The notes beneath the pieces are model-generated. The model was not told the origin of the DNA. It did no database searches and worked only from the letters and a program-made list of their open reading frames with translations. Shown in pieces: positions 58,252 to 64,000 of a stretch of 64,000 nucleotides of DNA. A program made the translations under genes and the position numbers. Positions within the stretch are counted from its first letter, which is position 1. Every line of letters starts with the position of its first letter. This DNA comes from Chrysaora quinquecirrha. Taxonomy: Eukaryota; Cnidaria; Scyphozoa; Semaeostomeae; Pelagiidae. The stretch lies in contig JACTAT010000310.1 of NCBI GenBank assembly GCA_014526335.1, positions 62,001 to 126,000 on the forward strand, in the 5' to 3' direction.

Positions 58252-58257
58252 AATAAA
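58252..58257 (+). terminator. AATAAA poly(A) signal of CYC1
   Basis: A canonical AATAAA hexamer 34 bp past the CYC1 stop codon, followed by a T-rich stretch. Confidence 0.7.
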
Positions 58258-59681
58258 CAAATTTTTTCTTGGCTTTTTAATTAGAAGGAAAGTGAGTGTT
58301 GGACTTTCAATGATTTGATTTTATAGGTTTCTCTTCTCATTTCTTCCATGTCATCTTCCTTATGTCGATTACTAATTATTGTCTTGAATGTGAAAATGAT
58401 TTGATGTAGCTGTCATTTGTGTAACTATCAGAATTCAAACATTTCACCAAATTGAATCGTCTTTCCTTGTCTGGCATTCATTTTTGCACCAACTGTCTCT
58501 TACTAACTGACCAACTAATTAACTAGCTGACTAACTAAATAGCTAACTAAATAACTAGCTAACTCACAAACTAACTAGCTAGCTAACTAACTTTAGTAAC
58601 TAACTAACTATCAAACTAACTAACTAACTAACTAGCTAACTAACCAACTAACTTACTAACTAATTAACTAACTAACTAACTAACAAATTAACTAAATAAC
58701 TAACAAACAAACTAATTAGCTAACAAATTAACTAAATAACTAACTAACAAACTAATTAGCTAACTAACTAACTAGCTAACTGACTTACTCTCTAACTAGT
58801 GAACTACAACTACTTTTACTAACTCACTGGCAACCTAACTAACTAATGAACTAATCAACCTAACTGATGAACTGTAACTACCTGACTAATTAACTATCAT
58901 TCCTCATGACATTTGTCGACGATTTGCCTCAATTACTCGAACATGATGTGTGACAACCCAAGGCACTTCTTCAAGTGCATTCTTACAACCATGTGCAGCA
59001 CGATTTTGACCTAAACATGGAAACATGCACCAGTCACACAACATTTAAGCACGATATGATGGACTAGGAAGGTAGCAATTGGAATCAAGAATAACACAAT
59101 GCCCCGAGCTCTCAGGAGCAAGCATAACCCCATCAAATAATACCCAAATCAAAGTTTAGGGTATAAGAAATGCCCTGAAATTGCAGTATTCCCATGAGCG
59201 TTTGACCCGAAAATTTAGTGCTGCCCCTCGCTGCCCCTGGTAGTTGTGCTTTATCATCAAATGCTGCATATAAGATTTACACAATTCTTTTTATAGATGA
59301 AAAATTTGCAAAATTAATCCAACCGGGTGCTAAATATGGGGGCGGGGGCTTAGGTGTGAATTCGGAACAGATCAGGACGCGCCCACCAGCAACCCTTCAT
59401 CGAAAAGCGCATGCGTCATAAGATGATGCAACTGCAACACATGTTCCTTCTCTTTCATTTACAAGAACAAAATGTCGATGATGCAACTGCTTGCAATCAT
59501 GTAGAACCAAAACTCTCATTTATCTGTCAGTTAGTGAACATTTTATTGTATTGAAAGAAGAAATAGTCAGTTAAATAAAAGCCAAGGTTAATTTTCTGTG
59601 TAATTATCCACTCGCTGCTGCAAACTTCGAAATTCTAACCATTTAGCTGTGTGGCCTAAGTTTTTGATCAATTCAAGCAAC
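58258..59681. other. Intergenic region between CYC1 and EIF2S2
   Basis: It contains the (AACT)n array at 58500-58900 and a short coding-like minus-strand stretch at 58904-59143. The rest shows no recognised gene. The EIF2S2 promoter should lie near its right end. Confidence 0.55.
58500..58900 (+). repeat. Degenerate (AACT)n array downstream of CYC1
   Basis: Same family as the intronic arrays, with CTAAC on the plus strand. It lies beyond the likely CYC1 poly(A) signal, so it is intergenic. Confidence 0.9.
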
Positions 59682-62600
59682 ATGGCGGAAGAAGAAATGG
59701 TATGCTTTGTATTCACTTGTTGCTTTTCTTCATTATATCGATTTTTGAATTAATTTGAGTTTTCATAAACATTCAGTTGATAAGATTAATAATATTTAAA
59801 ATCTGTTTTCAGTTATTTGATCCTTCTCTGAAGAAGAAGAAAAAGAAGAAGGTCCCAATTGATTTTGATGATTTTGAAGAAACACAATCTCAACCTGAGC
59901 AAGAGGATGAGATTGAAACACAAGATCAACAAGATGATGAAAATGATAAAAAGAAAGATGGTATGCTGCTGTCAGCACAGATTGTTACTTTGTCACATGT
60001 GTAATAACATCTGCATCCCTTAGTGTTAATGGAAAACTTCCCTTTTCTATGGAAAATCACCTGTAATTACAAGTGGGTGGGGGCTATAAGACAGAAGTTA
60101 GACAGAAGACATATACCAGACTGGGAAGTTTGTTCTGCATGCGCAAGATATTGCAACCACAGCTCTGTCCTCGTTTTTAATTGCCTGCACAGCTGACATG
60201 AAAAATAAAAGAATAATAGGTCATGTGACTTTTCTATTGCTTTTCACGGCATTTTCAGGCCATTGAAACTTGCCTGTACAAAAAACAAACTTGCCAATTG
60301 ACATACTGGTCTCTGTCAAGTCATACCAGTTCTCAGTAAGATCTCCTGTGTGCAGAAGGGCATTTCTATTACCCTTTTCTATTCTGCTATTGTTTATCAC
60401 AGGCATCCACGCACCATGCTTCACAGACTTGATCTCCGTGATACAGTGGCTGGCATGCAATAAAAATAAAGACCATGAGGTTGTGGCTTCGGGCTTATGT
60501 TTTTGCCTCTGTGGTGGCAGAGACGACAACCTTGGGCTAATTGTTTAAAATTGTGCCCCCTCTGCTTAGCCAGGGTGCATTCCGTGTTACCGCCACGCCG
60601 GAGAATAGGCCAACCAAATCTGACTTCACACCAAAAGAAACAATAGATCTATTGCTTTTTAATTAAATAATAGTCTAAGCTATTGTTTTTTTGAAAGATC
60701 CACGCCAGTACGCCAATAAAGTTTCAAACTCCATACTGGAGATCTCCGGTTTAGGCTACATGGAATGCACACTGGCTGCTTAGGTGTATAAATTGGTGTG
60801 TTAGCAGTGTGGCTGCTGCTGAGGGGATTTCAACCTTTGAAAAGGTGTACAAAAGTCCTATTGTGACAAAAGTATCACGCCTGGCTATATCTTGCAATAT
60901 GCATCCAGGCCAGGCTTTGTTTAGTAGCCCTAGGCTAGTAATTGTCTAAAAACCTACACTTTAGATATCAATGCAAAACATGAAGTAAAGACATCAAGAA
61001 AGTATAATTATGTGTGACTTAAGTAGATTTTCATTTATATTCTTTTACATGATTTATCTGTTTCTTTTGTCAGCTGATCTTGATCGGGACTTAGATGATT
61101 TTTCAAAAATGAAGAAAAAGAAGAAGAAGAAGAAGACTTTTGATTTGAATGCTTTAGACGATGCCCTACCAGTAAGCATTTCTTCATTTATTCAACAATG
61201 ATTTCCACAAAATCAAACTTCAATTGAATTTTCTAACCATTTTGTTTCATTCTTCTGAAGGAAGCATCAAAAGATAGTGGTAATGAAAAAGAAGATGAAA
61301 CTGCAAATCAAGATGTCCCTGTGGAGGAGGAACTTGATTTTTCATTGAAGAAGAAAAAGAAGAAAAAACAAAAAGAAATATTAGTGAGTTTTTGTGCAAT
61401 TGTTTCTCATTCTCAAGAGCTGTTATAATTATGATTATGAGAATCATGCAAAACTGCAGTCAAGAGCAAAAGTCTTTAAACAAGCTCTTTTGTCTGATAC
61501 TCCCCAGAGTATAAATGTCAATAATAGAAAAATTTGAGATGAACAGTGTGTTGAAGATGTTCTCACTTCTGATTGCAATTTTCAAGTCTTCTTTTGACTA
61601 AGAGATTATTTTTTTTGTATTAACTATATTTTTTAATTAAACTTTCTTTCTTCAGCTGGATGAAGAAGATGATGTTAAAAGTGAAACAAAGAAAGGTACT
61701 AAACTTTTTTCTTTGTTTTAAAGTTAAAAAATTCTTTTCTTTAAGATTTATTTTATTAACTGGTGCTTAGTTTTCTACGAATAAGAATGTTCTGCAGCTG
61801 TAAGCAACGCATGTCAATATCTGAAGGCTGTCTTTGGTAATCTTGCTACATATGTATAGTATGCAAAAGATTAATTTCATAATACTTTTTCAGATGCAGA
61901 AGACGGAGCTGCAACATCTGTAGTTGAAGATCGTGATTATACTTACGAAGAGGTCAGTCTGAGAAACATTTGATGTATTCTTAGTATATTTCTCGTTTTA
62001 GTTGATGTCATATATTTTGTGCTTAAGTTATTTCAGCACAGAATTTCACTGTTGCTGAAATATGATTGAATGCCATAATACCGAGAGCTTTACCGTCTGA
62101 TACTCTTCAGAGTAAGAAATGTTTGAAATAGAACAGTATAATCGATTGCAATCCAAAATGTGAAGCTGGATTAGATTTTTTGTTTTGAGCACCAATCATC
62201 TCACACGATACAGCCAGTAGAATTTAGTTAAGAGTCCAAGTGAGAGCCAAATCTTTCTGTCACCCAAAATCTGTTTTATCGTTGATTTTTTCTATTCTAA
62301 AGTTCCAAAATTCCAAAATTTTTACAGTTTGATAATGGCATCCCTAAATGGCTGCCGAAATATCACTGGAAAATTAAAACTTGGTTAGAAAATCCACGAT
62401 GATGTTCTTAATTTGTTTGCTTATTGTTAAAATGCAATCTTGGCTTTAAGTGTTTCCTATTATCCTAGCAATTTTGCATATTATAATGTACTGTCACAAA
62501 TGAAATTATTAATACACTGAATTATATTTTAGCTACTAAAACGTGTGTTTGACATAATGCGATTGAAAAATCCAGCAATGACCGAAGGAGGCAAAAAGAA

Positions 62601-63591
62601 ATTTGTCATGAAACCACCTCAAGTTGTTCGTATTGGAACAAAGAAGACATCTTTTGTGAATTTTGCTGACATCTGCAGAATTTTGCATCGTCAACCTAAG
62701 CATTTATTAGCATTCCTTTTAGCTGAGCTGGGAACAAGGTATGTATTGGTCATTTGTTTTACCTGTATTGCTGTAATTCTATATTGGAAAGTTTTGGATT
62801 GCACAATTATCTATTGTTTTAAGACAATCGGTCTATTGTTTTAGACCAATTGTTTGCCCGATAGACCAATTGCATTGAGTTGTGGATAAATCAGTTGTGC
62901 AATGGTTTTTTCCATCATGCAATGCAAGCTTTCCAATCTGACTGTTGCCTAGATTTGGCAAATTCGTGAACAGCCTGCTCGTACATTAGATAAATTTACA
63001 GTTGTTCTCAAATCACATAAGGTTGATTCTGAGGATCGTCTTATTTGACATCTCCTTAGGAGGGTGAAAGATATTAAGATTTACATTGTTAAGATTAAGT
63101 CCTATTTTGTTGATTTTGATTATAGTGGCTCTGTTGATGGAGGCAATCAGCTGATCATCAAAGGAAGATTTCAACAGAAGCAAATTGAAAATGTTTTAAG
63201 AAGATACATCAGTAAGTTATGCAAAAATTACTTTTTACTTTTGATAAGTTTATTCCTAACTATTTTTGTCTCTCTGATCTACAATGATATGTAATTAGCT
63301 GGAGAGACCAGTCTTTGCTAACAAATGTCCAATCTCCTCTCTAAATGATCTTGTTTGGCCCATTTCTTGTTCCCATTTGAGCAATTAACATTTCTAATGG
63401 ATGATTTCTTTCTAACAGAGGAATATGTCACATGTCATACATGCCGATCACCTGACACAATCCTCCACAAGGAAACAAGGTTATTTTTCCTTCAATGTGA
63501 AACATGCGGATCAAGATGTTCAGTTGCTAGCATTAAATCTGGTTTCCAGGCCCTTACTGGAAAACGTGCTGCATTGAAAAACAAGCAATAA
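59682..63591 (+). CDS. EIF2S2: EIF2S2: translation initiation factor eIF2 subunit beta
   Basis: The eIF2 subunit that helps deliver Met-tRNAi and binds eIF2B and eIF5. Nine exons: 59682-59699, 59813-59960, 61074-61171, 61261-61383, 61656-61695, 61894-61952, 62533-62738, 63126-63211, 63419-63591; 316 aa (human 333). Three poly-lysine blocks of the acidic N-terminal half lie one each in exons 2, 3 and 4. They are the eIF5/eIF2B-binding K-boxes. The core has the family blocks [37 protein letters not shown] and [18 protein letters not shown]2-C2 zinc finger has Cys265, 268, 286 and 289 (CHTC...CETC), followed by [18 protein letters not shown]. The exon 1 product is only MAEEEM. Confidence 0.97.
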
Positions 63592-63871
63592 ACTGTCTGC
63601 AAGTGAATTTTGTAACATTTTAGTTTTGTGACTAAATCTGTGACCTTATATGCTTATAGAATTATGCTTAATTTGCATGCTACAGTATTTTCACATCAAG
63701 TAAAAGATCATTGTTCATTCACTAATTAAAGATGTTACAATACAGGAAATCAAAATTTGTTATTTGTCGACCTTTAAACAAAAAGCTTAATCACAAGGAT
63801 GGTAATTAGCGGAAAAATGTTACATCTGAATGAGCTGACATGAATGCAATGGTGAGTACTCTATTGATGAT
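63592..63871. other. Convergent intergenic region after EIF2S2
   Basis: About 280 bp. An ATTAAA at 63725-63730 is a possible EIF2S2 poly(A) signal. It also holds the 3' UTR of the minus-strand gene at the right edge. Confidence 0.5.
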
Positions 63872-64000
63872 TTAATTTGAAGAGACATCACTGATATATT
63901 TATAAGCTTGTTTTAAATCGGCAAGAAGTGTTCTGAATTGATCTCCTGAAACCGTAAATGAGAATTGTTCTTCTTTTAATGCATCTGAACCATCAGTTTT
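63872..64000 (-). CDS. C-terminal exon of a probable COMM-domain protein (COMMD4-like), cut by window edge
   Basis: An open frame of 42 codons enters from the right edge and ends in TAA at 63872-63874. It reads FTVSGDQFRTLLADLKQAYK near the end and finishes ISDVSSN. The pattern F-x-V/L-x-x-x-Q/K-F-x-x-L-L-x-x-L-x-x-A is the end of a COMM domain, which mediates assembly of the Commander complex. The short length keeps this tentative. The ending right after the A-x-x-x-I helix would suit COMMD4, but other COMMD members are possible. Convergent with EIF2S2. Confidence 0.5.
   Translation of the reverse strand, partial: KTDGSDALKEEQFSFTVSGDQFRTLLADLKQAYKYISDVSSN

Overview
The window is AT-rich, intron-rich eukaryotic DNA from an early-branching animal, most likely a cnidarian. 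The basis is a compact set of animal genes with 0.1-3 kb introns, an invertebrate-type CAAX complexin, a non-LTR retrotransposon with a 2A-like motif, and many short inverted-repeat and tRNA-derived elements. The species cannot be fixed from the sequence alone.

Layout. Bases 1-1.9 kb hold a minus-strand, lightly damaged LINE (ORF1 with a 2A-like motif, and the start of an AP-endonuclease ORF2). Bases 2.4-12.3 kb are a 500-N assembly gap followed by about 48 head-to-tail copies of a 196-bp satellite, with decayed relics at 12.6-12.8 kb and 16.1-16.3 kb. Bases 12.3-16.6 kb are gene-poor: a TTGC-rich minisatellite, a tRNA-like sequence with a UCA anticodon, and half of a MITE. The gene-rich part runs from 16.6 kb to the end: CIAO2B (+), complexin (+), B3GALNT2 (+), ATP2C1/SPCA1 (+), a PDI-D-type disulfide isomerase (-), SMIM13 (-), CTNNBL1 (+), CYC1 (+), EIF2S2 (+), and the last exon of a probable COMM-domain gene (-).

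I reconstructed the exon structures by hand. Reading frame is kept across every junction: CIAO2B 154 aa, complexin 112 aa, B3GALNT2 509 aa, ATP2C1 943 aa, PDI-D 242 aa, SMIM13 84 aa, CTNNBL1 594 aa, CYC1 303 aa, EIF2S2 316 aa. These are mostly unrelated housekeeping genes: cytosolic Fe-S assembly, Golgi Ca/Mn pumping, ER O-mannose glycan extension, ER folding, splicing, respiratory complex III and translation initiation. They look like close-packed neighbours, not a pathway cluster. SMIM13 and CTNNBL1 are head to head with 259 bp between start codons and probably share a promoter.

Most notable points: CIAO2B intron 1 is a U12-type AT-AC intron; the LINE ORF1 has a hydrophobic N-terminus ahead of a 2A-like motif; a 600-bp MITE with a perfect 9-bp target duplication lies 34 bp upstream of the complexin start codon; and degenerate (AACT)n arrays in introns of four genes on both strands all have CTAAC, a branch-point-like motif, on the sense strand. 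I found no convincing wholly new gene system. The strongest unusual signals are in splicing and in mobile or repeat DNA.
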